From: an uncultured Clostridia bacterium
Lineage (GTDB): Bacteria > Bacillota > Clostridia > UBA1381
NCBI GenBank assembly: GCA_944391635.1
Contig: CALXUL010000117.1
Span: 1-5,862, forward strand
DNA length: 5,862 bases
Direction: 5' to 3'
Below are positions 1 through 5,862 of the stretch, one piece after another. Within the stretch, counting starts at the first letter, position 1, and every line of letters starts with the position of its first letter. The notes beneath the pieces were generated by a model. It worked only from the letters and a program-made list of their open reading frames with translations, did not search any database and was not told the DNA's origin. The position numbers and the translations under genes were made by a program.

Positions 1-2
1 AA

Positions 3-857
3 AATGCGTACATTGTTTATGATAATTCGCCGGCGGTTATTGGACTTGTTGAAGAGATGCGTAGCAAGCCGGAATATACCGGAATGTTGGTATCGGTTGA
101 TAATGCACGAGAGATAATAACCAAGGATACTCTACTGGTAATCCTGGATACGCATAGACCTTCAATGCTGCCCGAGCCAAAGCTGCTTGATTTGACCGAT
201 AAAATAGTATTGATAGACCACCATAGGAGAAGCACTGAATTTTTGCCGCATACATCACTTTTGTACCATGAACCGTATGCGTCATCAACCTGTGAGATGG
301 CAACCGAGATTTTGCAGTATATTGATGATAATCGTATGATTTCACCGCTTGAGGTAAAAGCACTGTATGTCGGTATTCTTATGGATACAAAGAATTTTAT
401 GATAAAAACTGGAGTGCGGACTTTTGAAGCTGCGTCATATTTACGAAGATATGGTCTGGATTTGGTTGAGGTAAAAAAGCTTTTTACGATGGAAAAATCC
501 GATTATCTGCATAAAGTAAAGATAATGGAAAGCTTTGAGGTATATAGTGAAAATATAGCTATTGCTTATACTAAGGAAAAGTATGCAAATATGCGCGTGG
601 TATCCTCTCAGGCGGCAGATGATCTTTTGGGTATAAAAGGAATACGTGCTGCGTTTGTACTGTATACCGTTGATAATTCGGTATATATAAGCGCCAGGTC
701 TTTTGGGGACTTAAATGTGCAGCTTATATGCGAAAAACTCGGCGGCGGAGGACATATGACAGTTGCCGGTGCGCAGCTTGGCGGTATTGAAATTGATGCA
801 GGTATTCTTGAACTTAAGGCTGCAATTGCGGAGTATATAGAGGAAAATAAAAAGTAG
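3..857 (+). CDS. gdpP: Cyclic-di-AMP phosphodiesterase GdpP (DHH/DHHA1 domains), 5' end missing
   Basis: This is the C-terminal part of a membrane-bound GdpP/YybT-type enzyme, which hydrolyses c-di-AMP to pApA. The reading frame is open to the window edge, so 284 residues are visible, less than half of the roughly 650-residue family length. The transmembrane, PAS and degenerate GGDEF parts and the first metal-binding motif of the DHH domain lie upstream. Visible DHH-domain metal motifs are DTH at 147-155, DHH followed by RR at 216-224, and MDTKNF with its Asp at 384-386. The DHHA1 substrate-binding domain ends with the GGGGH motif at 741-755. These motifs are intact, so the enzyme is probably active. 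The ATG at 57 is an internal methionine, because homologous sequence (AYIVYDNSPAVIGLVEE) runs in frame before it. It precedes rplI by 23 nt, the usual Bacillota arrangement. A GdpP-like DHH protein lacking the N-terminal domains cannot be excluded, since that part is outside the window. Confidence 0.93.
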   Translation, partial: NAYIVYDNSPAVIGLVEEMRSKPEYTGMLVSVDNAREIITKDTLLVILDTHRPSMLPEPKLLDLTDKIVLIDHHRRSTEFLPHTSLLYHEPYASSTCEMATEILQYIDDNRMISPLEVKALYVGILMDTKNFMIKTGVRTFEAASYLRRYGLDLVEVKKLFTMEKSDYLHKVKIMESFEVYSENIAIAYTKEKYANMRVVSSQAADDLLGIKGIRAAFVLYTVDNSVYISARSFGDLNVQLICEKLGGGGHMTVAGAQLGGIEIDAGILELKAAIAEYIEENKK

Positions 858-880
858 TTTTCAAAAGGAGTAATGCTAGT

Positions 881-1327
881 ATGAAAGTAATACTTACACA
901 GGATATAAAAGGTCAGGGAAAAAAAGGACAGCTTGTAAATGTTTCGGATGGGTATGCGCGTAATTTTCTTTTGCCGAAAGGTCTTGCAAAGGAGGCAACA
1001 AAAGAGAACTTAAACGTAATGCACGGTCAGCAGGAGGCGGAAGCTTATAAGAAACAAATGGCATTGGATGATGCAAAGGCTCTTGCAGAAAAGCTTAAAA
1101 CACTTACTGTAAAAATAAAAGCAAAAGCTGGTGAAAACGGAAAGCTGTTTGGTTCAGTTACATCAAAAGAAGTTGCAGAAGAAATGTTAAAGCAGCATCA
1201 TATTAAGCTGGATAAGAAAAAGATAAATTTGCCAGACGGTATTAAGACATTGGGTACAACAGATGTTGAAATACGGTTGCATCCGGGTGTGAACGGTGTA
1301 GTAAAGGTATCGGTTGAGGCAAACTGA
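881..1327 (+). CDS. rplI: 50S ribosomal protein bL9
   Basis: bL9 binds 23S rRNA near the base of the L1 stalk and extends away from the large subunit; it helps maintain reading frame. The protein has 148 residues, the normal family length. The N-terminal RNA-binding domain carries the complete L9 signature at residues 13-40 (G-K-K-G, then V21, G24-Y25, N28-F29-L30, G34, A36, T40). A lysine- and alanine-rich connecting helix follows at about 41-75. The C-terminal domain runs from about 76 to 148 and contains GENGKLFGSVT and the terminal HPGVNGVVKVSVEA strand region. The ATG is supported by an AAAGGAG Shine-Dalgarno sequence at 864-870, ten bases upstream. It lies between gdpP and dnaB with short gaps, as in B. 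subtilis. Nothing is missing or unusual in the protein. Confidence 0.98.
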   Translation: MKVILTQDIKGQGKKGQLVNVSDGYARNFLLPKGLAKEATKENLNVMHGQQEAEAYKKQMALDDAKALAEKLKTLTVKIKAKAGENGKLFGSVTSKEVAEEMLKQHHIKLDKKKINLPDGIKTLGTTDVEIRLHPGVNGVVKVSVEAN

Positions 1328-1351
1328 GGATAGGTTTACCAATATGAAAGC

Positions 1352-1355
1352 GAGG
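1352..1355 (+). promoter_or_regulatory. Ribosome binding site that decides the dnaB start
   Basis: GAGG, inside the longer AAGCGAGGTG match to the anti-Shine-Dalgarno consensus, ends eight bases before the ATG at 1364. The in-frame GTG at 1355 overlaps this site and has no comparable site at a workable distance of its own, the nearest purine-rich stretch being about 20 bases upstream. This favours ATG 1364 as the start. Confidence 0.6.
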
Positions 1356-1363
1356 TGCGCGCA

Positions 1364-2731
1364 ATGCCCGACGGAGGTACGGCGCTTGCAGCTGAACGCG
1401 AGCTTCCGTACAGTAAGGAAGCTGAATTAGGCGTTATAGGCTGTGTTTTAATAAACGGGAAAAGCGTTGCCCAGTCAGCGGAGATAATAAAGCCTGAGGA
1501 TTTTTATTTTTCCGCAAATATGGAAATATATAAAGCTGTAATGCAGCTGTTTAATGAAAATGTACCTGTTGATATAGTCACAGTATCCGACGTGCTTCAG
1601 CGTCAGGATAAACTTGATGCAATAGGCGGAATACAGTATTTGACGGCTGCGGCAACAAGTGTTGCTACAACGGAAAATTTAACATATCATTCAAAGATAA
1701 TTAAGGAAAAATCCATACTAAGAAAACTCATAAAATCCGCGTCGGTTATTTCTGAAATGGCATATGAAGGAGAGGACAGACTTGAGCGGATATTAGAGCG
1801 TTCAGAGCAGCTGATATTTGATGTATCCTCAACAAAGGAGCAGTCGGATATTGTACCGGTTCGGGATGTACTAATGCAGACATATCAGCATATGGTGGAA
1901 AATTCACGTACAAAGGGTTACCTTACTGGAGAATCCACTGGATTTGAATATATTGATAAGAGAACCGGAGGACTTCATGGCGGTGAATTGATACTTATTG
2001 CAGGACGTCCGGGCATGGGTAAATCTTCGCTCGCGATGAATATAGCAGAGCATATTTCTATTTCTGGAAATAAGACGGTAGCGATTTTTAATCTTGAAAT
2101 GCCTAAAGAGCAGATTGTCAGGAGAATACTTTGCTCCCAGGCGCTTGTTGATTCAAATAAAATGCTGACGGGAGATTTTTCCGCAGATGACTGGCAGAGA
2201 ATAGGCAGAATACTTGATAAAATAGATGCATCGCCGATGTATATAGACGATTCTGCATCGGTAACTGTATCTGAAATACGCGCTAAATGCCGGCGTCTTA
2301 AACAGACGCGAGGGCTTTCGCTTATTGTGATAGATTATTTGCAGCTAATGCAGTCTGGCGGAAGAGTTGAGAGCAGACAGCTTGAAGTAGCAGATATTTC
2401 AAGATCTTTAAAGGTACTTGCAAAAGAACTTAATGTGCCTGTTATTGCGCTTTCACAGCTTTCACGTGCGGTTGAATCAAGAAAAGACAGACGGCCTATG
2501 CTGTCTGATATAAGAGAGTCCGGTTCAATTGAGCAGGACTGTGATATTGTAATGTTTTTATACCGCGATGATTACTACAATCCTGATACGGAAGAGAAAA
2601 ATGTTGCTGAATGTATTATTGCAAAGCACAGAAGCGGTGAACCGGGTAAAGTTAAACTTGGCTGGCAGGGCAGATATACGAAATTTGTAAATATTGAATA
2701 CCGCGAAGAGGATACCAGCAATGAAAGTTGA
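1364..2731 (+). CDS. dnaB: Replicative DNA helicase DnaB
   Basis: This is the hexameric helicase that unwinds DNA at the replication fork and recruits primase; the B. subtilis counterpart is named DnaC. From ATG 1364 it has 455 residues, the normal length. The N-terminal domain (about 17-110) begins at PYSKEAELGVIG and is joined by a helical linker to the RecA-like ATPase domain (about 185-450). Visible motifs are Walker A GRPGMGKS at 214-221, catalytic Glu245 in NLEMP, Walker B VIDYLQ with Asp324, the sensor Gln365 in ALSQLSR, the DNA-binding RESGSIEQDCDIVMFLYR segment near 384-401, and the Lys421/Arg423 pair in AKHRSGEPG that acts in trans as piston and arginine finger. The start could instead be GTG 1355, adding three residues, but that codon overlaps the likely ribosome binding site. 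No intein interrupts the P-loop, a common intein site in this family. The 3' end overlaps tilS by 11 nt. Confidence 0.97.
   Translation: MPDGGTALAAERELPYSKEAELGVIGCVLINGKSVAQSAEIIKPEDFYFSANMEIYKAVMQLFNENVPVDIVTVSDVLQRQDKLDAIGGIQYLTAAATSVATTENLTYHSKIIKEKSILRKLIKSASVISEMAYEGEDRLERILERSEQLIFDVSSTKEQSDIVPVRDVLMQTYQHMVENSRTKGYLTGESTGFEYIDKRTGGLHGGELILIAGRPGMGKSSLAMNIAEHISISGNKTVAIFNLEMPKEQIVRRILCSQALVDSNKMLTGDFSADDWQRIGRILDKIDASPMYIDDSASVTVSEIRAKCRRLKQTRGLSLIVIDYLQLMQSGGRVESRQLEVADISRSLKVLAKELNVPVIALSQLSRAVESRKDRRPMLSDIRESGSIEQDCDIVMFLYRDDYYNPDTEEKNVAECIIAKHRSGEPGKVKLGWQGRYTKFVNIEYREEDTSNES
2706..2711 (+). promoter_or_regulatory. Ribosome binding site for tilS, inside the dnaB 3' end
   Basis: AAGAGG lies nine bases before the ATG at 2721 and inside the last codons of dnaB. 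It supports this ATG over the in-frame TTG at 2694, which would add nine residues that do not resemble the usual TilS N terminus. Ribosomes finishing dnaB at 2731 would pass through this site, so coupled translation is plausible. Confidence 0.6.
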
Positions 2732-4016
2732 GGAGCTTGTACGGAGCACAATAAAAAAATATAATATGCTTACTAACGGAGAAAGCGTTTTAGTCGGTTT
2801 TTCTGGTGGCGCGGATTCGGTATGCTTGATAGACATTCTGCATAAGTCGGGTTATAGTGTAATTGCGGCACATGTAAATCATGGCATGAGAGATACAGCC
2901 GGAAGAGATATGGAGTTTTGTAGAAACTTTTGTGAAAAAAGAGAAATTCCTTTTGAGTGCACGATTATAGCGAAGGGAACGCTTAAAAATGAGGCGGATG
3001 CACGTGCGGCAAGATATGCTTTTTTTACAAAGATAATGAAGAAGCGTGGTATTTCAAAGCTTGCAACAGCACATAATAAAAATGATTCTGCCGAAACTGT
3101 ATTGCTGCATATGCTGCGCGGTGCGTCAACTGATGGGCTAAAAGGCATACTTCCGATAGATTCAGGTGTAATACGTCCGCTTTTGGGAGTGAAGAAAAGC
3201 GAGGTAATAGATTATTGTAGGCTTTGTGGACTTAAGTTTATGACAGATGAAACAAACTTTGATAATCATTATACAAGAAATCGCCTGAGAAATAAAACTA
3301 TCCCGGAGCTTTCAGAGGATTATAATCCTAAGATAATTGATACAATCGCAGATAATGCTCTCATTACGGCAGCGGATGCGGATTTTTTAAAACTTGCGGC
3401 AAAGCAGAAATTTGACGATTTGTTTTGTCAAAACGGCATAGATGCGGTAAAAATGAAGACACTGCATCCTGCTATTATGACAAGAGTTATACAACTGCTT
3501 TGGAAGGTGAATAATCCGCAGAATCTCCCAAGACAATATATAGAAGACGTTGAAAAACTGATATTCTCCGGAAAAAGCGGAGTATCATTGGATTTGCCGG
3601 GCGGATATATGGCAAAGCTTAATTTTGGATTTTTAAAGATTGAAAAAAAGGAAAATATTTTTGAATTTGAAATATCGGTTGTGCCGGGAAATTGGTATAA
3701 TATTGAACAGATTGGTATACAGATAAAGATAGAAAAAGCTGATACGAAAGATAATGGGTTTATAATAAGCCTTGACCGTACGCAGAAGATAACGGTAAGA
3801 TCATGGCGTGATGGTGATAGATTTTCTCCGCCGGGGCTTTGCGGAAGTAAAAAATTATCGGATTTTTTTGCGGATATAAAGATAGAACGAAGCGAAAGAA
3901 AGAAAATTCCGATAATCTGTGCTGACGGTCGGATTGCTGCGGTTTCGTCATTAAGGGTTGATAGTAGTTTTATGCCAGGAGCAAGAGAAGAAAATTATCG
4001 AGTAATTATCCGTTAA
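2721..4016 (+). CDS. tilS: tRNA(Ile)-lysidine synthetase TilS
   Basis: TilS uses ATP and lysine to convert cytidine 34 of the CAU-anticodon tRNA(Ile) to lysidine, changing its charging from Met to Ile and its decoding from AUG to AUA; it is normally essential. From ATG 2721 it has 431 residues, close to E. coli TilS. The N-terminal N-type ATP pyrophosphatase domain has the PP-loop SGGADS at 28-33, HVNHGMR at 51-57, the ATAHNKNDSAET motif ending near 126, and the RNRLR segment at 186-190. A helical middle region follows. The C-terminal TilS-specific tRNA-binding domain (about 357-426) has RSWRDGDRF, SKKLSDFF and a PIICADGRI strand. The full domain set separates it from other PP-loop enzymes such as TtcA or MesJ-like fragments. 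It overlaps dnaB by 11 nt. In many Bacillota hpt follows tilS; here ftsH follows directly after 44 nt. Asn-Asp-Ser replaces the more common Asp-Asp-Gln in the third motif. Confidence 0.95.
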   Translation: MKVEELVRSTIKKYNMLTNGESVLVGFSGGADSVCLIDILHKSGYSVIAAHVNHGMRDTAGRDMEFCRNFCEKREIPFECTIIAKGTLKNEADARAARYAFFTKIMKKRGISKLATAHNKNDSAETVLLHMLRGASTDGLKGILPIDSGVIRPLLGVKKSEVIDYCRLCGLKFMTDETNFDNHYTRNRLRNKTIPELSEDYNPKIIDTIADNALITAADADFLKLAAKQKFDDLFCQNGIDAVKMKTLHPAIMTRVIQLLWKVNNPQNLPRQYIEDVEKLIFSGKSGVSLDLPGGYMAKLNFGFLKIEKKENIFEFEISVVPGNWYNIEQIGIQIKIEKADTKDNGFIISLDRTQKITVRSWRDGDRFSPPGLCGSKKLSDFFADIKIERSERKKIPIICADGRIAAVSSLRVDSSFMPGAREENYRVIIR

Positions 4017-4046
4017 AATAGAATTAAATACATTTTTTAAAAAGAT

Positions 4047-4052
4047 AAGGAG
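4047..4052 (+). promoter_or_regulatory. Ribosome binding site that decides the ftsH start
   Basis: AAGGAG is a strong Shine-Dalgarno match. Its last base is the first base of the upstream-most in-frame GTG at 4052, so that GTG cannot use it. GTG 4058 would be five bases away and TTG 4061 eight bases away, so TTG 4061 has the best spacing. The spacer is a short GT repeat. Confidence 0.65.
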
Positions 4053-4060
4053 TGTGTGTG

Positions 4061-5857
4061 TTGCAAAGATTTTTACGCAGCGCCGGAATATGGATTGGCA
4101 TTTTGATTATTTTTTACGGCAGTTATGCGCTTTTATCGACTATATTAGACGATGTGGTTGAAATAAATTATTCCACGCTTGTACAAGAGGTGAAAAATTC
4201 CAATGTGACGCATTTGGAAGTGAATTCTAAGACAGCTACGGCTGTGCTTAATGACGGAACAATATGCAGTGCTAAAATTCCGTCGCTGACAGTAATGCAT
4301 GATGATTTGGGCAGCGAGCTTGTAGAAATGATGTCGGAAGGTACGCTGTCATATACAACAAAGTCTGAGCCGATTTCGTTTTGGGCAATTCTTTCACCGC
4401 TTCTTACGATAATTATGATAATAGTAATTTTTATGATAATGATGTCGGGCGGCGGCACGAGAGGCGCGATGAATTTTGGCAAGAGCCGAGCAAAGCTGCT
4501 TGACTCCAGTTTTAAAAAAGTTACATTCAGCGATGTTGCTGGGGCAAAAGAGGAAAAGGAAGAATTATCTGAGCTAGTAGATTTTCTTAAAAACCCTGCT
4601 AAATTTACCGAGCTTGGGGCGAGAATACCAAAAGGAGTGCTGCTGGTAGGCTCTCCCGGTACAGGAAAAACTCTTTTGGCTCGTGCGGTAGCAGGAGAAG
4701 CAGGAGTGCCGTTTTTCACTATTTCAGGTTCTGATTTTGTAGAAATGTATGTTGGTGTAGGAGCATCAAGAGTAAGGGATTTGTTCGAGCAGGCAAAAGC
4801 GGCAAAACCTTGTATAATTTTTATAGATGAAATTGACGCTGTCGGAAGAAAAAGAGGCTCAGGAATGGGCGGCGGACATGACGAACGAGAGCAGACCCTA
4901 AACCAGCTTTTGGTTGAAATGGATGGTTTCGGCAAAAATGAAGGTATTATAATAATTGCAGCAACTAATCGCCCGGATATTCTTGACCCTGCGCTATTAC
5001 GACCGGGTAGATTTGACAGGAGAATTGTTGTTGACATTCCTGACGTGGTGGGACGTGAGGAGATATTAGCGATTTATGCTGCAAAAAAACCAATATCATC
5101 AGATGTTGATCTTAAAAAGCTTGCAAAAGACACGGCAGGATGCAGCGGAGCCGAACTTGAAAATATTATGAATGAGGCTGCAATTTTTGCGGCAAGAAGA
5201 AACAGGACTGTAATTGAAAAACAGGATATTGAAGATGCCAATACAAAGGTTCTGATGGGACCGGAGAAACGCTCTCATGTTATGAGTGATGAAGAAAAGA
5301 GGATTACTGCCTACCATGAGGCAGGGCATGCAATAGCTGCGAAGCTTTTGTCTAAAAAGGATAAGATTTCTCACATTTCAATTATACCAAGAGGACGTTC
5401 CGGCGGGCATACAATGTATCATAATGATGATGAAAATGCGCATATAACAAAGGGCGACCTGCTGGCAAGAATTGCGTCAACTCTTGGCGGAAGGGCTGCC
5501 GAGGCAATAGTTCTTGAAGATATTACAACCGGTGCATCTCAGGATATAAAATATGCAACACAGCTTGCACATGAGATGGTTACTCGTTTTGGTATGAGTG
5601 AAAGTGTAGGCTTGGTATGTTATGAGAGCGGTGATGAGGTATTTTTAGGCAGGGACTTAGGTGTGTCTAAGTCATATTCCGAACAAATGGCTGGAAAGAT
5701 AGATTCAGAAATTCAACGGATAATAACGACTCAATATGAAGCGGCAGTAAAAGTACTAAAAGAGAACCGCGAAAAACTTGACAGGGTGGCAAAAGCCCTG
5801 CTCGAGAAGGAAACAACCGGAAGTACGTACTACGGCCAGTGCAGAAGGCCCGATTGA
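4061..5857 (+). CDS. ftsH: ATP-dependent zinc metalloprotease FtsH
   Basis: FtsH is a hexameric inner-membrane AAA+ protease that extracts and degrades membrane and short-lived cytosolic proteins. From TTG 4061 it has 598 residues. The order is TM1 (about 7-28), a short extracytoplasmic domain (about 29-104), TM2 (about 108-128), a Gly-rich linker, the AAA+ domain (about 155-385) and the M41 peptidase domain (about 400-585). Motifs: Walker A GSPGTGKT at 197-204, pore loop MYVGVGAS starting at 229, Walker B FIDEID with Asp256/Glu257, Asn303 of sensor 1, arginine fingers Arg314 and Arg317, zinc site HEAGH at 419-423, and the third ligand Asp495 in TTGASQD. All catalytic residues are present. 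Substitutions are Ser for Pro in Walker A and Tyr for Phe in the pore loop. Homology fades after LLEKET; the last dozen residues (GSTYYGQCRRPD) do not look like a family tail. GTG 4052 and GTG 4058 are less likely starts. It follows tilS by 44 nt. Confidence 0.96.
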   Translation: MQRFLRSAGIWIGILIIFYGSYALLSTILDDVVEINYSTLVQEVKNSNVTHLEVNSKTATAVLNDGTICSAKIPSLTVMHDDLGSELVEMMSEGTLSYTTKSEPISFWAILSPLLTIIMIIVIFMIMMSGGGTRGAMNFGKSRAKLLDSSFKKVTFSDVAGAKEEKEELSELVDFLKNPAKFTELGARIPKGVLLVGSPGTGKTLLARAVAGEAGVPFFTISGSDFVEMYVGVGASRVRDLFEQAKAAKPCIIFIDEIDAVGRKRGSGMGGGHDEREQTLNQLLVEMDGFGKNEGIIIIAATNRPDILDPALLRPGRFDRRIVVDIPDVVGREEILAIYAAKKPISSDVDLKKLAKDTAGCSGAELENIMNEAAIFAARRNRTVIEKQDIEDANTKVLMGPEKRSHVMSDEEKRITAYHEAGHAIAAKLLSKKDKISHISIIPRGRSGGHTMYHNDDENAHITKGDLLARIASTLGGRAAEAIVLEDITTGASQDIKYATQLAHEMVTRFGMSESVGLVCYESGDEVFLGRDLGVSKSYSEQMAGKIDSEIQRIITTQYEAAVKVLKENREKLDRVAKALLEKETTGSTYYGQCRRPD

Positions 5858-5862
5858 CTTCA

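Noticed and set aside
37..363. A 108-codon open frame on the minus strand
   Set aside because: It is fully antisense to the conserved DHH domain of gdpP and has no recognisable motifs.
919..925. Run of seven A near the start of rplI, in the register of a -1 slippery heptamer
   Set aside because: It encodes the conserved Lys-Lys pair of the bL9 signature, the normal frame gives a full-length protein, and a -1 slip would end within a few codons. It looks incidental.
1344..1430. Short 28-codon open frame starting at ATG 1344, before and overlapping dnaB
   Set aside because: It has no good ribosome binding site and no recognisable motif, and it mostly overlaps the dnaB start in another frame.
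2003..2026. Possible intein insertion site at the DnaB P-loop
   Set aside because: The Walker A motif is continuous, and the protein has normal DnaB length with no Hint-domain sequence.
2753..2759. Run of seven A near the start of tilS, also in a slippery register
   Set aside because: It encodes Lys-Lys in a lysine-rich N terminus, and a -1 slip reaches a TAA almost at once (2762-2764). No downstream stimulatory structure was seen.
2879..3148. An 89-codon open frame on the minus strand
   Set aside because: It is fully antisense to the conserved TilS PP-loop domain and encodes nothing recognisable.
4017..4046. Possible promoter or terminator between tilS and ftsH
   Set aside because: The stretch is AT-rich and has TAAAAT and a T-run followed by an A-run. 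However, there is no convincing -35 box at the right distance and no GC-rich stem before the T-run, so neither call is supported.
4168..5037. A 289-codon open frame on the minus strand
   Set aside because: It lies entirely antisense to the conserved AAA+ part of ftsH and has a low-complexity Ile/Ser/Pro-rich product without a recognisable domain. It is a shadow of ftsH codon use.

Overview
The window is a run of five plus-strand genes with almost no spare DNA. It starts inside a c-di-AMP phosphodiesterase gene (gdpP, 3' part only). It continues through complete genes for ribosomal protein bL9 (rplI), the replicative helicase (dnaB), tRNA(Ile)-lysidine synthetase (tilS) and the membrane protease FtsH (ftsH), and ends five bases after the ftsH stop. 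Gaps are 23 nt (gdpP-rplI), 36 nt (rplI-dnaB), an 11-nt overlap (dnaB-tilS) and 44 nt (tilS-ftsH). I see no terminator between genes, so the block could be transcribed as one unit.

The gdpP-rplI-dnaB order is a classic Bacillota (Firmicutes) neighbourhood; the B. subtilis equivalent is yybT-rplI-dnaC. A tilS-(hpt)-ftsH cluster is another. The moderately AT-rich DNA, frequent AGA arginine codons, purine-rich Shine-Dalgarno sites and non-ATG start options fit a member of class Clostridia, probably uncultured. The exact genus cannot be read from the sequence. Here the two neighbourhoods are joined directly, and the hypoxanthine phosphoribosyltransferase gene that usually sits between tilS and ftsH is missing.

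Functionally this is a growth and housekeeping cluster. GdpP lowers c-di-AMP, bL9 and TilS serve translation (ribosome structure and AUA decoding), DnaB opens the replication fork, and FtsH performs membrane protein quality control. All key catalytic motifs visible in the window are intact, with no frameshifts, mobile elements, inteins, RNA genes or CRISPR arrays.

I found no evidence for a new biological system. The points most worth a second look are the unusual last dozen residues of FtsH next to the window end, the missing hpt gene, and the start regions of dnaB, tilS and ftsH. In each of those the longest open frame begins within, upstream of, or on top of the likely ribosome binding site, so a shorter start is preferred.
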